Made by a program: the position numbers and the translations under genes. Positions 1 to 29,729 of a stretch of DNA of 64,000 nucleotides are shown in pieces (position 1 is the stretch's first letter; every line of letters starts with the position of its first letter). The notes under the pieces were generated by a model, which searched no databases, had not been told where the DNA came from, and saw only the letters and a list, made by a program, of their open reading frames with translations. This stretch comes from Streptomyces xanthochromogenes (lineage in GTDB: Bacteria > Actinomycetota > Actinomycetes > Streptomycetales > Streptomycetaceae): positions 124,001 to 188,000 of the forward strand of contig NZ_BMUZ01000003.1 of assembly GCF_014650455.1 (NCBI RefSeq). The letters run 5' to 3'.

Positions 1-3000
1 GTCGGCGCGGATCAGCGGATAGAAGGCGGACGGCGTCTGGTTGAGGACGGTGACCTGCTCGTCCGCGAGCAGGCGCAGGAAGTCCTCCGGGGAGCGGGCC
101 GTGTCGTCGGGGACCACGACGAGCCGGCCGCCGTGCAGCAACGGCCCCCACAGTTCCCAGACGGAGAAGTCGAAGGCGTAGGAGTGGAACAGCGTCCACA
201 CGTCGGTCGAGTCGAACCGGAACCAGTCGTGGGTGCGGTCGAAGAGGCGGACCACGTTGGCGTGCGGGATCACCACACCCTTGGGGCGGCCGGTGGAGCC
301 GGAGGTGTAGATGGCGTAGGCCGGGCTGTCGGGCAGCGGGCGCAGCCCTCGGTCCACCGGGGCGGCAGGCCGTCGGCCGAGGTCGGCGCGCACCTCGGGA
401 TCGTCCAGGCGCAGTGCGGGAACCGCGCCGAAGCCGGTCGTCGCCGTGGTGGTCACGAGGGCCACCGGGGCCGCGTCGTCCAGGATGCCGGTGACGCGTT
501 CGGCGGGCAGCGCGGGATCGATGGGCAGGTAGGCGGCGCCCGTCTTGAGGACGGCGAGGACGGCGACGACCAGGTCGGTGGAGCGCGGCAGGGCGAGGGC
601 GACGTACTGCTCGGGGCCGGCGCCGAGTTCGACGAGGCGGTGGGCGAGGCGGCCGGCGCGCGCGTCCAGTTCGGCGTAGTCGAGCCGTTCGGTGCCGTAG
701 CTGACGGCTTCGGCGTGCGGGGTGCGGGCGGCCTGTGCCTCGAAGAGGTCGACCAGCGTCTCGGCGGGCCTGCCCTCTGCGGTGCCGCTGCCGACCGCGA
801 GGAGACGCTGCCGCTCCTCGGGGGTGGTCCGGGCGAGGGCGGCGAGGGGACGTTCCGGGTCCTCGGCCAGTTCGGTGAGCAGCAGGCACAGCCGCCCGGC
901 GAGGTCCGCAGCGGTGGCCGCTTCGAAGAGGTCCGGGTCGTAGGCGAGGTCGAAGCCGAAGCGTTCACCCTGGTACGCGCGCAGCACCAGCGGGTAGTTG
1001 GTGGCGTCGCGCGAGGCGACGTCGACGATCCGCACACCGGATCCGGCCGAACTCGTGTCGTCGAACGGGTAGTTCTCGAAGGCCACCATGCTGTCGAACA
1101 GGGTGCTGCCGGCCGGCACGTCGCTCAGGGCGGTCAGTTCCGCGAGGGACACCGCGGCGAAGCGCCGTGCGTCCGCCTGCGCCTCCTGGAGGTCGCGCAG
1201 CCAGGAGACGGCCGAGCCCCGGCCGCTCACGCGGACGCGGGTGGGCAGGGTGTTGATGAACATGCCGACCATGTCCTCGGCGCCGGGCAGCTCGTCGGGG
1301 CGGCCGGACACGGTGGTGCCGAAGAGGACGTCCGGCTCGGCCGCGTAGCGGGACAGCAGCAGTGCCCAGGCACCCTGCACGACGGTGCCGAGCGTGAGTC
1401 CGGCGGTGCGGACGGTGCGGGCCAGGAGGGCCGACGTCTCGTCGGACAGCGCGGCGGTGTGCACGGCCGCCGAGCGCGACTCGTGGCCGGCCGGGCGGGC
1501 GCGGTCGACGGGCAGCGGGGTCGGGGTGGCGAAACCGTCGAGGACTCCCCGCCAGTGCGTACGGACGGCTTCGCCGTCCTGGTCGCAGAACCAGCGCACA
1601 TAGTCCCCGAACGGCCGTCGCACGACCGGTGCCGGTTCGGTACCGGTGGTGAGGGCCGCGTACTCGGCGAACACGTCGGTGAGGACCTGGGCCAGGCTCC
1701 AGCCGTCCAGGATCAGATGGTGGGAGGTCCACAGCAGATGCAGACGGGCGTCGGGCAGCCGGACCAGGGTGAGCCGCATCAGGGGGGCGGCGCCCAGGTC
1801 GAGGCCGCGGGCCAGGTCCTCGGCGCGCAGCCGCTCCAGGCGGGCGGCCCGCTCCCCCGCGTCCAGTGCGCGCCAGTCCAGCACCTCGATCGGCACCCGC
1901 ACGTCGAGGTGCACGCGCTGGAGCGGAACGGGTACGCCCTCCCACACGACCGAGGTGCGCAGGGCCGGGGTGCGGTCGGTGACGCGCTGCCAGGCGGCGG
2001 CGAACGCCTCGGCGTCGGCCACTCCCTCCAGGAGCAGGGCGGCCTGGTCGAGGTAGACGTCGTCCGTCCCGCCGACCAGCCGGTGGAAGAGCATGCCCTC
2101 CTGGAGCGGGGTGAGCGGCAGCAGGGCCTCCACGGACCTGCCGTCCCCGACAAGACGGTCCACCGCCGCCTGGTCGAGCCGGGCCAGCGGGAAGTCGGAG
2201 GGGGTGCGGCCGCCGGCGTCGGGTCGGGCGCAGTGCTCGGTCACCTGGGTGAGGGCCCGCAGCATGCCGTCGGCGAGCGCCCGGACGGTGGGCTCGTGGT
2301 GCACTTGGTCGCTGTAGTGCCAGGTGATCTCCAGCGCGCCGTCCCGCACGACGGCCGACACGTCGAGCAGGTGGTCCAGCGGTTGCGCCGGGTCCATGTC
2401 GCCGGGCGGCACGTCGGCGGCGGGCGCGAAGTCGCCGCCCGCACCGGACTCCCACTGTCCGTGGTAGGTGAAGCACACCTGGGGCAGCGGCAGTTCACGC
2501 AAGGCACCCGCCTCCGGTGCCGGGGAACCGAGGCGTCCGAGCGCCTCGTAGCCCAGGCCCCGACGCGGCACGGCCCGCAGTCGCTCCTTGACGGACTTCA
2601 GGGTCGCCGCCCAGTCGGGAGCCTCCGCGGGGCCCTGCGGGGTGAGGGTGACCGGGAACTGGCTGGTGAACCAGCCGATGGTGCGGGCCAGTTCGGCGCC
2701 CTCGACCAGGTGCTCCTCGCGGCCGTGGCCCTCCAGTGCGACGGTGATGTGCGGCGCGTCCGTCCAGTCCGCCAGGACCCGGCCGAGCGCGCTCAGCAGG
2801 ACGTCGTTGACCTGCGTGCGGTAGGCGCCCGGGACGCGGCGCAGGAGTGCGTCGGTGGTGGCCTCGTCGAGCCGGCCGCGGACCGTGCGCACGGTTCCGG
2901 CCAGCGCGGTGCCGGGGAGGTCCACGGGGAGCGGGATGCGCGGGCGGGCGGCCTCGGCGGTCCAGTACGGCAGGTCGTCGTCGAGGGCGCCCTCCCGTAC

Positions 3001-6000
3001 GCGTTCGGCCAGATGACGGGCCCACCAAACGAACGGGGTGTGTTCGGGCTCCAGTTGTGGGCTCTGTCCGTCCTCGGCCTGCCGGTAGGCCCGCTCCAGG
3101 TCGGCGAGCAGCACGCGCCAGGAGACGCCGTCGACTGCCAGGTGATGGACCGTCAAGAACAGTTGCGGGCGGGCACCTTCGGCCGCGGGAAGCAGGACGG
3201 CGCGCAGCATGCTGCCGGTGCTGGGGTCGAGCTGCGCGCGGGCGGCCTCGGCGACCTCGGCGATGCTCGCGCCGTCGTGGCCGGTGAGCAGGCCGGTGGC
3301 GGGGCCGGCACCGGGATGCTGCTGCCAGGTCTCCCCCTCCCGCACGAACCGGGCGCACAGGGAGGGGTGGTGTGCCACGACCGCGTCCAGTGCGCGGGAG
3401 AGCTTCGCCGCGTCGACGTCGTGGGGCAGGTCGAGGATCATGGACATGGCGAAGCGGCTGCGCGGCCCGTGGGTGGCGAAGAACCACTCCTGGACCGGGG
3501 TCAGCGGGCCGGGCCCGCCCTCCTGCGGGCGGCGGGGCACCGGCACGGCGGCGGCGCGCCGGGAGGCGGCCGCGAGTTCGGCGACGGTCTGGTGGCGGAA
3601 GACGTCCTGCGAGGACAGGGCGAGCCCGGCGGCCCGGGCCCGGGAGACGGCCTGGATGCTGAGGATCGAGTCGCCGCCGAGCTCGAAGAAGTTGTCGGTG
3701 ACCCCGACGCGGCGCACACCGAGGATCTCGGTCCAGATCGCGGCCAGGGTCTCCTCGTCCGGGGTGCGCGGGGCGACGAACTCCCGTGCCGTGTCCGGTC
3801 CTTCGAGGTCGGGGGCGGGCAGGGCGCGGCGGTCGAGTTTGCCGCTGACGGTGAGCGGCAGCGAGTCCAGCGGTGTGAACGAGGACGGCACCATGTGGTC
3901 GGGCAGGACCGTGCGCAGCGCGGCCCGCAGCGCGGCGGGCTCGGGCCGCGCACAGCCGGGCGCGGGTACGGCGTAGGCGGCGAGCCGCAGGTGACCGTGC
4001 GGGTCGGGCAGGGCGACGACCGCGGCGGCGGCGATGCCCGGCAGGTCCGTGAGGGCTGCCTCGATCTCGCCGGGTTCGATGCGGTGGCCGCGGACCTTGA
4101 CCTGGTCGTCGGCGCGTCCCAGGTAGTCCAGGCGGCCGTCGGCGGTCCAGCGGGCCAGGTCGCCGGTGCGGTACATGCGGGTGGCGGGCGGGCCGTACGG
4201 GTCGGGCAGGAAGCGCGCGGCGGTCAGGCCCGGGCGGCCGAGGTAGCCGCGGGCCACCTGCTCGCCGGCGAGGTACAGCTCCCCGCCGACGCCGGGCGGC
4301 ACGGGTCGCAGACGGTCGTCCAGGACGTAGGCGCGGGTGTTGGGCAGCGGGCGGCCCACCAGCGGGCGGCCCGCTCCCTCGATGCGGCAGGACAGCGCGT
4401 CGACCGTGCACTCGGTGGGGCCGTAGAAGTTGTACGCGGCGACCTCGGGGTGGGCTCCGAGCTCGCGCCAGAGTGCCGGGCCGAGCGCCTCGCCGCCGAG
4501 CATGAGCACCCGGGGGCGGTGGCGCGGGTCGTTCAGGAGTCCGGCGGGCAGCAGTTGGCGGAGATAGGAGGGGGTGAGGTCGAGGAAGTCGATGCGATGC
4601 GCCACGACGTAGTCGACCAGGGCGGCCGGGTCCATCCGCGTCGTTTCGTCCACCAGGTGCAGCGGGTGGCCGTCGGCGAGGAGCAGCACGCCTTCGAGCG
4701 AGGTGTCGAAGGAGAAGGACGCGGTGAGCGCCACTCGCAGCGGTCCGCCTCCCGCCTCGGCGACGAATCCGGCGCGATGGGCGGCGAGCAGATGGGCGAC
4801 GGCCCGGTGCGGTACGGCGACGCCCTTGGGGCGGCCGGTGGAGCCGGAGGTGTGGATGACGTAGGCGGTGTGCAGCGGGTCCAGCGGTGACCGGCGGTCG
4901 TCGTCCGTGGGGTCGGTGTCCGGAAGGCCGTCGGGCAGCGCGGTGAGCGCGGCCTCGTCCAGGACCAGGGCCGGGCGGACGTCGTCCAGCAGGAAGCGGA
5001 CGCGCTCTTCGGGCAGGGCCGGGTCCAGCGGGAGGTATCCGGCACCGGACTTCCACACGGCCAGGATCGCCGTGATCATGTCGGCGGTGCGCGGCAGCCG
5101 GAGCGCGACCAGCCGTTCGGGGCCGGCGCCGAGGCCTATGAGGTGGTGGGCGAGCCGGTTGGCGCGGGTGTTGAGCGTCGCGTAGTCGAGGCGCTCGTCG
5201 CCCGCCACCAGGGCCAGGGTGTCGGGTGTGCGGGCCGCACGCTCCTCGAAGAGCCGCGGATGCAGGGCGTCGCCGACGGGCAGGGCGGTGGCGTTCCAGT
5301 CACGGGTGACCTGTCGCACTTCCGCCTCGGACAGCAGCGGCAGGGTCCCGAGGGGCCGGTCGGGGGTGCCGGTCGCCGCTTCCAGGAGGCGCAGGAGCTG
5401 GCCGGTCATGCGGCGGGCGGTGTCCGGGTCGATCAGATCGGTGCGGTATTCCAGCAGTCCGGTCAGCACCTCGCCGTCCGGCACGAACTCGATGCTCAGG
5501 TCGAAGGTGGCGGACCGGCGCGGCACGGCGACCGGGGTGATCCCGAGGTCGCGCGGGGCGGTTGCCGCGGGCGGGTCCGGGTGCAGCAGGACCATCACGT
5601 CGAACAGCGGGTTGCGGCCGGCCTCGCGGGGCGCACCCACCCTCTCGACGATCCGCTCGAAGGGCGTGTCGCCGTGTGCGAAGGCCTCGTTGACGGTGTC
5701 GGCGGTCCGGGTCAGGAGCTCCCGGAAGGAGTCGCCGGGGGCCACCGCGGTGCGCAGCACGACGGTGTTCACGAAGAACCCGACGGCCCGCTCCAGATCG
5801 GTACGCGAACGGCCAGGGGTCAGGGACCCCACGGTGCTCTCCTCCTGTCCTGACCAGCGGGCCAGGAGCGCCTGGGCGGCGGCGACGAGCGCGGTGTACA
5901 GCGTGGTGTGCTGCTGCCCGGCGAGTTCGCGGAGCGCGCGGGTCACCCCGGCGGGGACGGTGAAAGCGTGGACGGCGCCCGCGCCCGCCTCTTCGCCGCG

Positions 6001-6759
6001 CCGGGGCCAATCCAGCGGGAGCTCGGGGACGACCGCCCCCGTCAACCGGTCCTTCCAGTGGTCCAGTTGGCGTTCCAGCCGGCCGCCGGTGAGCTGCTCG
6101 CGCTGCCAGACGGCGAAGTCCGGGTACTGGGTCGCCACCGCGGGCAGGCCGGGTTCGTCGCCCCGGGCCAACGCCTCGTAGGCCGTGCACAGTTCACCCA
6201 GGACGATGCCCATCGACCAGCCGTCGGTGGTGATGTGATGAGCCGTCAGCAGCAGTACGTGCGAGGTGTCGGTCTCACGCAGCAGGAGGGCCCTCAACAG
6301 GGGCCCGGAACTCAGGTCGAACGGCGCCGAGTACTCCCCGAGCAGCGCCGCGTCCAGGCCGTCCGCCGGCACGTCGCGGACGGGCAGGGGCACCGGCGCT
6401 GCCGGGTGCACGTGCTGTGCCGCGCGGCCGTCGCTCTCCTCGAACGTCGTGCGCAGTGCCTCGTGCCGGGCCACGACCTCGTCGAGCGCACGCCCGAGGG
6501 CGCGCTGGTCGAGGGTGCCGGTGAGACGCACGGCGACCGCGCTGTTGTAGCGGGCGTCACCGGGGTGCAGCCGGTCCAGGAACCACAGGCGCTGCTGGGC
6601 GAACGACAGGGGCAGGGGACGGTCGCGGTCGGCGCGCGGGATGCCGGCGGGCGCGCCGCCCGCCGCGGCCCGTCCGGCCAGTCGGCGGCGCAGGGCCTCG
6701 CGCAGATCGTCGGGCAGCGCTTCGGCGCGGTCTCGCCTGGAGGGCTTCGAAGACGTCAT
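1..6759 (-). CDS. Non-ribosomal peptide synthetase, second protein of the line (C-A-T-E-C-A..., cut by window start)
   Basis: The frame stays open to base 1, giving 2253 visible residues. A short N-terminal helical stretch (about residues 8-35) resembles an NRPS docking segment. Domains by motif: C (about 46-480, HHITTDG near 173, LCL-like), A (about 500-1000, core [10 protein letters not shown] near 637), T (LGGDSI, Ser near 1031), E (HHLAVDG near 1204, epimerase-type [10 protein letters not shown] later), C (SHHLILDG near 1679, follows an E domain so DCL-type), A (from about 2010, truncated). Specificity residues read against PheA are D-T-E-D-M-G-F-V-D for module 6. The acidic positions suggest a polar or basic side chain; not matched further. 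Module 7 reads D-F-W-N before the cut, the start of the usual Thr code. ATG 6757-6759 lies 13 nt after the upstream NRPS stop, so the two are co-transcribed. Epimerisation gives D-residue 6. No termination domain is visible. Confidence 0.95.
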   Translation of the reverse strand, partial: MTSSKPSRRDRAEALPDDLREALRRRLAGRAAAGGAPAGIPRADRDRPLPLSFAQQRLWFLDRLHPGDARYNSAVAVRLTGTLDQRALGRALDEVVARHEALRTTFEESDGRAAQHVHPAAPVPLPVRDVPADGLDAALLGEYSAPFDLSSGPLLRALLLRETDTSHVLLLTAHHITTDGWSMGIVLGELCTAYEALARGDEPGLPAVATQYPDFAVWQREQLTGGRLERQLDHWKDRLTGAVVPELPLDWPRRGEEAGAGAVHAFTVPAGVTRALRELAGQQHTTLYTALVAAAQALLARWSGQEESTVGSLTPGRSRTDLERAVGFFVNTVVLRTAVAPGDSFRELLTRTADTVNEAFAHGDTPFERIVERVGAPREAGRNPLFDVMVLLHPDPPAATAPRDLGITPVAVPRRSATFDLSIEFVPDGEVLTGLLEYRTDLIDPDTARRMTGQLLRLLEAATGTPDRPLGTLPLLSEAEVRQVTRDWNATALPVGDALHPRLFEERAARTPDTLALVAGDERLDYATLNTRANRLAHHLIGLGAGPERLVALRLPRTADMITAILAVWKSGAGYLPLDPALPEERVRFLLDDVRPALVLDEAALTALPDGLPDTDPTDDDRRSPLDPLHTAYVIHTSGSTGRPKGVAVPHRAVAHLLAAHRAGFVAEAGGGPLRVALTASFSFDTSLEGVLLLADGHPLHLVDETTRMDPAALVDYVVAHRIDFLDLTPSYLRQLLPAGLLNDPRHRPRVLMLGGEALGPALWRELGAHPEVAAYNFYGPTECTVDALSCRIEGAGRPLVGRPLPNTRAYVLDDRLRPVPPGVGGELYLAGEQVARGYLGRPGLTAARFLPDPYGPPATRMYRTGDLARWTADGRLDYLGRADDQVKVRGHRIEPGEIEAALTDLPGIAAAAVVALPDPHGHLRLAAYAVPAPGCARPEPAALRAALRTVLPDHMVPSSFTPLDSLPLTVSGKLDRRALPAPDLEGPDTAREFVAPRTPDEETLAAIWTEILGVRRVGVTDNFFELGGDSILSIQAVSRARAAGLALSSQDVFRHQTVAELAAASRRAAAVPVPRRPQEGGPGPLTPVQEWFFATHGPRSRFAMSMILDLPHDVDAAKLSRALDAVVAHHPSLCARFVREGETWQQHPGAGPATGLLTGHDGASIAEVAEAARAQLDPSTGSMLRAVLLPAAEGARPQLFLTVHHLAVDGVSWRVLLADLERAYRQAEDGQSPQLEPEHTPFVWWARHLAERVREGALDDDLPYWTAEAARPRIPLPVDLPGTALAGTVRTVRGRLDEATTDALLRRVPGAYRTQVNDVLLSALGRVLADWTDAPHITVALEGHGREEHLVEGAELARTIGWFTSQFPVTLTPQGPAEAPDWAATLKSVKERLRAVPRRGLGYEALGRLGSPAPEAGALRELPLPQVCFTYHGQWESGAGGDFAPAADVPPGDMDPAQPLDHLLDVSAVVRDGALEITWHYSDQVHHEPTVRALADGMLRALTQVTEHCARPDAGGRTPSDFPLARLDQAAVDRLVGDGRSVEALLPLTPLQEGMLFHRLVGGTDDVYLDQAALLLEGVADAEAFAAAWQRVTDRTPALRTSVVWEGVPVPLQRVHLDVRVPIEVLDWRALDAGERAARLERLRAEDLARGLDLGAAPLMRLTLVRLPDARLHLLWTSHHLILDGWSLAQVLTDVFAEYAALTTGTEPAPVVRRPFGDYVRWFCDQDGEAVRTHWRGVLDGFATPTPLPVDRARPAGHESRSAAVHTAALSDETSALLARTVRTAGLTLGTVVQGAWALLLSRYAAEPDVLFGTTVSGRPDELPGAEDMVGMFINTLPTRVRVSGRGSAVSWLRDLQEAQADARRFAAVSLAELTALSDVPAGSTLFDSMVAFENYPFDDTSSAGSGVRIVDVASRDATNYPLVLRAYQGERFGFDLAYDPDLFEAATAADLAGRLCLLLTELAEDPERPLAALARTTPEERQRLLAVGSGTAEGRPAETLVDLFEAQAARTPHAEAVSYGTERLDYAELDARAGRLAHRLVELGAGPEQYVALALPRSTDLVVAVLAVLKTGAAYLPIDPALPAERVTGILDDAAPVALVTTTATTGFGAVPALRLDDPEVRADLGRRPAAPVDRGLRPLPDSPAYAIYTSGSTGRPKGVVIPHANVVRLFDRTHDWFRFDSTDVWTLFHSYAFDFSVWELWGPLLHGGRLVVVPDDTARSPEDFLRLLADEQVTVLNQTPSAFYPLIRAD

Positions 6760-6772
6760 GTTCGTCGGATCC

Positions 6773-25318
<18,546 letters not shown>

Positions 25319-25566
25319 GGGTCCAGTCCTTTGAAAGCCAGGGGTGGCGCGAGTGGGCGGCGAGGTGGGGGCGGGCGCGTCGTCATCGGCCGCGAAGGTG
25401 CGGCGGGCGGGGCTCACGGCGTCCTGCGGGGCGCCGGTCGGCCGCCCCGCAGGGCGTACGGCCGGGCAGCCACCGGGGCGGACCGGGCGACTGTCCCGCT
25501 GCCACGGCGCGGGGCCGGGGGAACCGGCGGCGTTCTGCCCGACGGCTGATGTCGGCCCGGGATGAT
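25319..25566. other. 248-nt leader between PBP-type cyclase and first NRPS gene
   Basis: No gene is supported here. The stretch contains the ribosome site of the NRPS (AAAGGA, read on the minus strand just above 25318) and a perfect 11-bp hairpin at 25423-25453. It is long for a spacer inside a streptomycete biosynthetic operon, so it may carry an internal promoter or an attenuator. No U-tract follows the hairpin in the minus direction. Confidence 0.6.
25423..25453. repeat. Perfect 11-bp hairpin upstream of the giant NRPS gene
   Basis: CCTGCGGGGCG (25423-25433) is exactly complementary to CGCCCCGCAGG (25443-25453), with a 9-nt loop that can pair further (CCG/CGG). It lies about 105 nt upstream of the NRPS start codon in the transcribed leader. 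It has no run of T on either strand, so a simple intrinsic terminator is unlikely. It could be an RNA-stability or attenuation element. Confidence 0.6.
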
Positions 25567-26922
25567 TCAGCCGTCGGCGGTGCGACGGGCCGTGCGTCCG
25601 GACACCTGGACACGTTCGATCCGGCCGGTGGCGGGGTCACGGTGGAAGCGTCCGCCGGGTTCGCGGCGACCGGTGGCGGGGTCGACCAAGTCATAGGACA
25701 GGTCGGCGTAGCAGACCAGTGGCAGCGACAGGTCACCGTCTATCGACAGGACCGGACTACCGTCGGGACCGGCGCTGACGCGATAGTCGGCGCCACCGTT
25801 GCGGTACGCCCCCCAGCACTCGGGCAGGAGAACCGGGCGGCCCCGGTCTCCGGCGGGGGCGGGCCCGGCCGGCACGTGCACGTCGGCCAAGTCCCGCAGT
25901 TCTGCTGCGAGTTCACGCCACAGAGCGGTGGCTCCGCCCGCGTTGCCGGTGAAGGCCACGACCACGCCGCTCGCGGGGTCGACCCGGAGGTGGCACGAGG
26001 TGCCCTGGGCATTGCCGTCGTGCCCGCACCACAGGTCGTCGCCCTGCCGGTACTGGGCGACCCCCAGGCCCCAGCCGTCGGCCAGGGCTCCGGGCCGGGC
26101 ACCGTGCTCCGCGCGGAGCATCCCCTTGGCCACCGCGGGCGGCAGCACGTGGGACCGGCCGATCAGCGCGCTGCCGAACGCCGCCAGATCGGCGGCGCTG
26201 GCCATCAGGGCCCCGGCCGGGGCCTCCAGCGAGGCCAGGTTCTGCTGTACGGGACGGACCCGCCCGGTGGCGGTGTTCAGAGCGTGTCCGGCGGCCCACG
26301 GACGGCTGACGGTGCTGTCGCCGATGAAGGCGGCCGATGTCCCCAGGGGCTCCAGGAGCAGCGCGCGAACGGCTTCGTGCCACGGCATGCCGGTGATCTC
26401 CTCGACCAGCAGCCCGGCGGCGACGTAGCCGGCGTTGGAGTAGGAGAAGTCGGTGCCGGGCGGGAAGAGCGCCTGGTCGGACGTGCACAGCGAGGTGAGG
26501 TAGCGGGTGCCGTTGGTCGTCGAAGCGGTGTCGGAGTCGGGACCGGTGGGGAGCCCGCCGGTGTGGCTGAGAAGGTGACGTATCGTCACCTCCGGTAAGC
26601 CGCGCAGCGCGGGCAGGTGGTCGGCGACCGGCTCGTCCAGGTCGAGGTCACCGTCGTCGACGAGGAGCAGCACCAGCGCGGCCGTGTACGGCTTGGTGAG
26701 CGAGCCGAGGGCGACGGCTGTGTCCGGTGTGAACGGTGTGCCGGTGGCCGCGTCGGCGATACCGGTGTGCAGGGAGACGGTCCCCGTGCCGGTGGTGACA
26801 ACCAGTTGGGCGCCTGGCACCCCGTGCGTCTCGGCGAGGGCGTCGAGTCTGTTCTGCAGGTCTTGGCGGTGGGGACCTGCCGCTCGGGGGGCGGCTGGGA
26901 CGGAGGGGACGTAGTAGGGCAT
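25567..26922 (-). CDS. PBP-type stand-alone thioesterase / serine hydrolase, probable trans-acting peptide cyclase
   Basis: 451 residues, about the size of SurE-family cyclases. The serine-acyl-enzyme motifs of the beta-lactamase/PBP fold are in order: S74-L-T-K77 (SxxK), Y161-S-N163 (YxN) and H301-D-G (HxG type). A C-terminal lipocalin-like beta region follows. In surugamide-type pathways (established for SurE and relatives) such enzymes offload peptidyl-T chains in trans and close head-to-tail macrocycles, usually joining a D (or Gly) C-terminus to an L N-terminus. The position between the P450 and a TE-less NRPS starting with a free L-amine fits that role; this is inference. ATG 26922 has GGGGAG about 12 nt upstream, rather far. 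No signal peptide is evident, unlike periplasmic beta-lactamases or DD-peptidases. Alternative: an unrelated esterase or D-aminopeptidase. Confidence 0.88.
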   Translation of the reverse strand: MPYYVPSVPAAPRAAGPHRQDLQNRLDALAETHGVPGAQLVVTTGTGTVSLHTGIADAATGTPFTPDTAVALGSLTKPYTAALVLLLVDDGDLDLDEPVADHLPALRGLPEVTIRHLLSHTGGLPTGPDSDTASTTNGTRYLTSLCTSDQALFPPGTDFSYSNAGYVAAGLLVEEITGMPWHEAVRALLLEPLGTSAAFIGDSTVSRPWAAGHALNTATGRVRPVQQNLASLEAPAGALMASAADLAAFGSALIGRSHVLPPAVAKGMLRAEHGARPGALADGWGLGVAQYRQGDDLWCGHDGNAQGTSCHLRVDPASGVVVAFTGNAGGATALWRELAAELRDLADVHVPAGPAPAGDRGRPVLLPECWGAYRNGGADYRVSAGPDGSPVLSIDGDLSLPLVCYADLSYDLVDPATGRREPGGRFHRDPATGRIERVQVSGRTARRTADG

Positions 26923-27024
26923 GAGAAAGGAGCTCCCCAGTGAGTTTCCTCGTGTGCGGGTGGCTTACCCGGCCGTGGCGAGCGGTGCCGAGCCGGGGCG
27001 GTGCGCGAACGTGCCGGGCGGCGG

Positions 27025-28236
27025 CTAGGGCCTGCCGACCTCGACGGGCAGATGGCGTACGCCGACGATGACGGCCGGATTCTGCAGGACGATGTCGTCG
27101 TACGACGGGATCGCCAGGTAGCGGAATCGTTCATTCATCATGTTCAGCGCGATCCTGGCCTCCAGCCGGGCCAGCGGGGCACCGAAACAGAAGTGGATGC
27201 CGTGCCCGAAGGTGAGGTGCGGGTTGGGGTGGCGGTCCGCGAGGAACACATCGGACTGTTCGAACCGCTTGGGGTCGCGGTTGGCGGCACCCAGGTGGGC
27301 CATCACCATGCTGTCGGCGGGCAGTTCGTGGCCGCCGAGCACCACGGGCCGGGTGACGCGTCGCCCCAGCTCGGGGAAGGGGGGCAGCCAGCGCAGCACC
27401 TCTTCCACGGCCGGGGGGATCCGGCCGGGGTCCTTGCGCAGGGCGGCGGCCGCATCGGGGTGACGGTCGAAGGTGACGACGGCGTTGCCGAGCAGGGCGG
27501 TCGTCGTGATGTGGCCCGCTACGAGGAGCAGTGCCACGAAACCGACCATCTCCTGGTCGGTGAGCCGGACTCCGTCCACCTCGGCGGCGATGAGTCTGCT
27601 GGTCAGATCGTCACCGGGGGCGGCCCGGCAGCCGCGTATGTGGTCGAGCATGTAACTGTTCATCTCCCGGACCGTGGGAGCGATGGCGGCCAGCGCCCGC
27701 TCCAGGTCGGCCATGTCGGGCGCCTCACCGAGCTGGTCTCCGCCGAACAGGACGCTCGCCCAGTCCTGGAAGGTTCGGTGCTCCTCTGCCGGGATGCCCA
27801 GCAGTTCCGCGATGACGATGATGGGCAACGGATACGCCAGGGTCTCGACGAGGTCGAAACGGTCCTGGTCGGCAACGGAGTTCAGCAGCCGGTCGCACAC
27901 GGCCTCGATACGCGGCTCAAGTCCCTGGACGACGCGGGGGGTGAAGGCCTGACTGACCAGGGCGCGCAGTTTGCGGTGCTCCGGCGGGTCCATTCCGACG
28001 AAGTTTCCCTGGGTGAAGGTCGCGAAGTCCTCCTGCGTGGGAGCGAGGGAGGAGAGGTCCGAGGAATAGGTGGCCGGATCGGCGAGCACGGCGGAGATCG
28101 TCTCGTGGTCCACGACCTGCCAGACACCCTGCCGGTCGTCGTGCCTGACCGGGCCGTCCTTACGCAGGTCACGCCAGCGACCGGGTAACTCATCCAGCAG
28201 AAAGGCTTTGTTCGTCTTCTGGTCGGTGGACACCAT
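27025..28236 (-). CDS. Cytochrome P450, probable peptide-tailoring hydroxylase
   Basis: 403 residues, full length for a soluble bacterial P450. The sequence shows the I-helix AGHITT (oxygen-activating Thr), the K-helix ExxR (EVLR) and the haem loop FGHGIHFCFG with axial Cys near 350. An N-terminal MDPPEHRKLR segment is typical of CYP105/107-like enzymes. It is the first gene of the visible operon, 102 nt before the PBP-type cyclase gene. In NRPS clusters such enzymes hydroxylate carrier-bound amino acids or the finished peptide; the actual substrate cannot be read from sequence. Start: ATG 28236 is only 2 nt from GAGGAG, while the next codon GTG (28233) has a 5-nt spacing and may be the true start. 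Ferredoxin and reductase partners are not encoded nearby. Confidence 0.94.
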   Translation of the reverse strand: MVSTDQKTNKAFLLDELPGRWRDLRKDGPVRHDDRQGVWQVVDHETISAVLADPATYSSDLSSLAPTQEDFATFTQGNFVGMDPPEHRKLRALVSQAFTPRVVQGLEPRIEAVCDRLLNSVADQDRFDLVETLAYPLPIIVIAELLGIPAEEHRTFQDWASVLFGGDQLGEAPDMADLERALAAIAPTVREMNSYMLDHIRGCRAAPGDDLTSRLIAAEVDGVRLTDQEMVGFVALLLVAGHITTTALLGNAVVTFDRHPDAAAALRKDPGRIPPAVEEVLRWLPPFPELGRRVTRPVVLGGHELPADSMVMAHLGAANRDPKRFEQSDVFLADRHPNPHLTFGHGIHFCFGAPLARLEARIALNMMNERFRYLAIPSYDDIVLQNPAVIVGVRHLPVEVGRP

Positions 28237-28811
28237 GACTCCTCGGCTAACGGCACGCGGACACGGCCCGTCCGCGTACGCACGCGGCAGGGAACAAGGA
28301 CAGAGCAGTTCGGGGTGTGGCTTGGACGACGGAGCGCGGACGTCCGTCGGCGTGACGGGCCCGCCCGCGTCGGTGCCCCCGCACCGCCGGCGAATGACCG
28401 CCCAGATGCGCCGATGAAGCGCGTCAGAGGCGCAGAGATCCCGTGCAGATCTCCCGCCCGAACGTCAACACTCCCGGCGCGACGAGTCGAAGTGTCCTTG
28501 ACTCCTGCGGAGCGCACTTGGCGCGGCAACTCCACCCGGCATGACATATCCCCCTCGGCGATGCCAACGCGTGACGGTCACGCGGGCGTCCCACCAGTGA
28601 TCGACCAGAACTGTAGAACTCATCCCTGAAGCATGACGGTACCTATTTACGCCTCGGTAAGGATCTGGATTGGCGAAATATCAAGCTTCCTGCACAGCTG
28701 CGCTCCATCCAAACTCCGCCACAGTCTCCACACAAGGCCCGCTCCGACGCAACCCTTGTCTTTTGACGCAAACTTTGACGGTTTGCCTGGGTCTCCACCA
28801 GGGGGCATTGA

Positions 28812-28823
28812 CGTGATGTCACG
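28812..28823. promoter_or_regulatory. Inverted repeat CGTGA-N2-TCACG, possible operator
   Basis: Perfect 5-bp half-sites around a TG centre, inside a larger TGAC...GTCA context. It lies about 580 nt upstream of the P450 start in the gene-poor region. It resembles short dyads bound by GntR- or Crp-type regulators, but the assignment is only by shape. Confidence 0.3.
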
Positions 28824-28951
28824 GTGTACGCAAGCCCACGGCTGGAGCGCTGATGCGCGAGTGCCCCAGCGCTTCAGTGACAAACAAGCGAACCGCACAG
28901 GAAGTTTCCGGACAGTCCGTCTCGGCCGATTTCCTAGGGTCGGCAGAGCGA

Positions 28952-28969
28952 GGTAACTAGGTAGTAACC
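28952..28969. promoter_or_regulatory. 18-bp imperfect palindrome GGTNACTA-N2-TAGTNACC, possible operator
   Basis: The sequence GGTAACTAGGTAGTAACC matches its own reverse complement at 14 of 18 positions, with half-sites GGTNACTA and TAGTNACC. It sits 716 nt upstream of the P450 start in an A/T-richer setting. A dimeric repressor site is plausible; which protein binds is unknown. Confidence 0.35.
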
Positions 28970-29053
28970 CAGGCGCGAACTGCTTAGTCGTACCGAAACG
29001 CAAGGAGCTGTTCGAACAAGCCGAAGGCTGAAAATGAACCGTGCCGGCCACTG

Positions 29054-29080
29054 ACGACCCGTACTTGGCAGGTCGTTTTT
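29054..29080 (+). terminator. Weak intrinsic terminator-like hairpin
   Basis: ACGACC (29054-29059) pairs with GGTCGT (29071-29076) across an 11-nt loop and is followed by TTTT. The stem is short for a high-GC organism. No intact gene ends just upstream on the plus strand, so it may belong to a decayed transcript. Confidence 0.3.
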
Positions 29081-29729
29081 CGACAGATGGCCAGAAGCAG
29101 ATTGTTCCGGTTGCCGAGTTGATCCCGGCGCAGTTCAAACGCCTTGTCGCACCGACAGGTGGCGACATCCAGAGGGGACTGCAGTGACGAATGTTGCTGA
29201 AGCACCGTTTGTTGCCTCTTGCCACGCCCTGGCACACAACCCGAGTTGCGGCAGTCGGCTCCGATGTTCGAGATCACATTGGCCAGGACCGGGCCTTCCG
29301 GTGCCACCATGACGATCTTTCCGATCTGCCACAAATGGGACAACGTCGCGCACATCGCAGGCAGCAAGACAGTTTCCATACGGATCACCGCCCGCCCCAT
29401 CGCGGAAGGGGCACCGCGAGAATCCGGCGACCAAGTAGCTGCACACGTGAAAGCATGAATGCCTTTGGCATATGCCTGACTTCAATAAGGAGAAGCGCAA
29501 CCGGGCATCACAGCAAGATTCGTATCGGACATGGGGGACGACCCGAGCCATCAAGGCATCCCGCACAAGGGAAAGTCCATCGAAAGCTGGCACAGCGGAA
29601 AGATGCGGCATCCTGAACGCAATGCTGGCAAATTACCCCAGCCGATCGCCAAGTGGCGGAGCCGTTCTTGCCAGTGATCCGCTGAGCGTCGTTTACGGTG
29701 CACGTGGTTCCGCGTAGGCAGCTGGCATC

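Noticed and set aside
133..4890. Plus-strand open frame of 1585 codons opposite the second NRPS
   Set aside because: Antisense shadow. The composition is Gly/Arg/Gln/Val-rich without motifs, while the minus strand gives unbroken NRPS domains.
25319..25417. N-terminal extension of the first NRPS by 33 residues
   Set aside because: No ribosome site there, whereas AAAGGA lies 8 nt before ATG 25318; the first A-domain motifs start well after either.
25567..26922. Reading the serine hydrolase as a resistance beta-lactamase
   Set aside because: No export signal, length and motifs of the class C/esterase/PBP-type group, and position inside the NRPS operon favour a cyclase role.
28633..29717. Several 60-200-codon frames on both strands
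   Set aside because: Cys/Arg/Ser-rich translations, no start signals and no recognised families; treated as non-coding.
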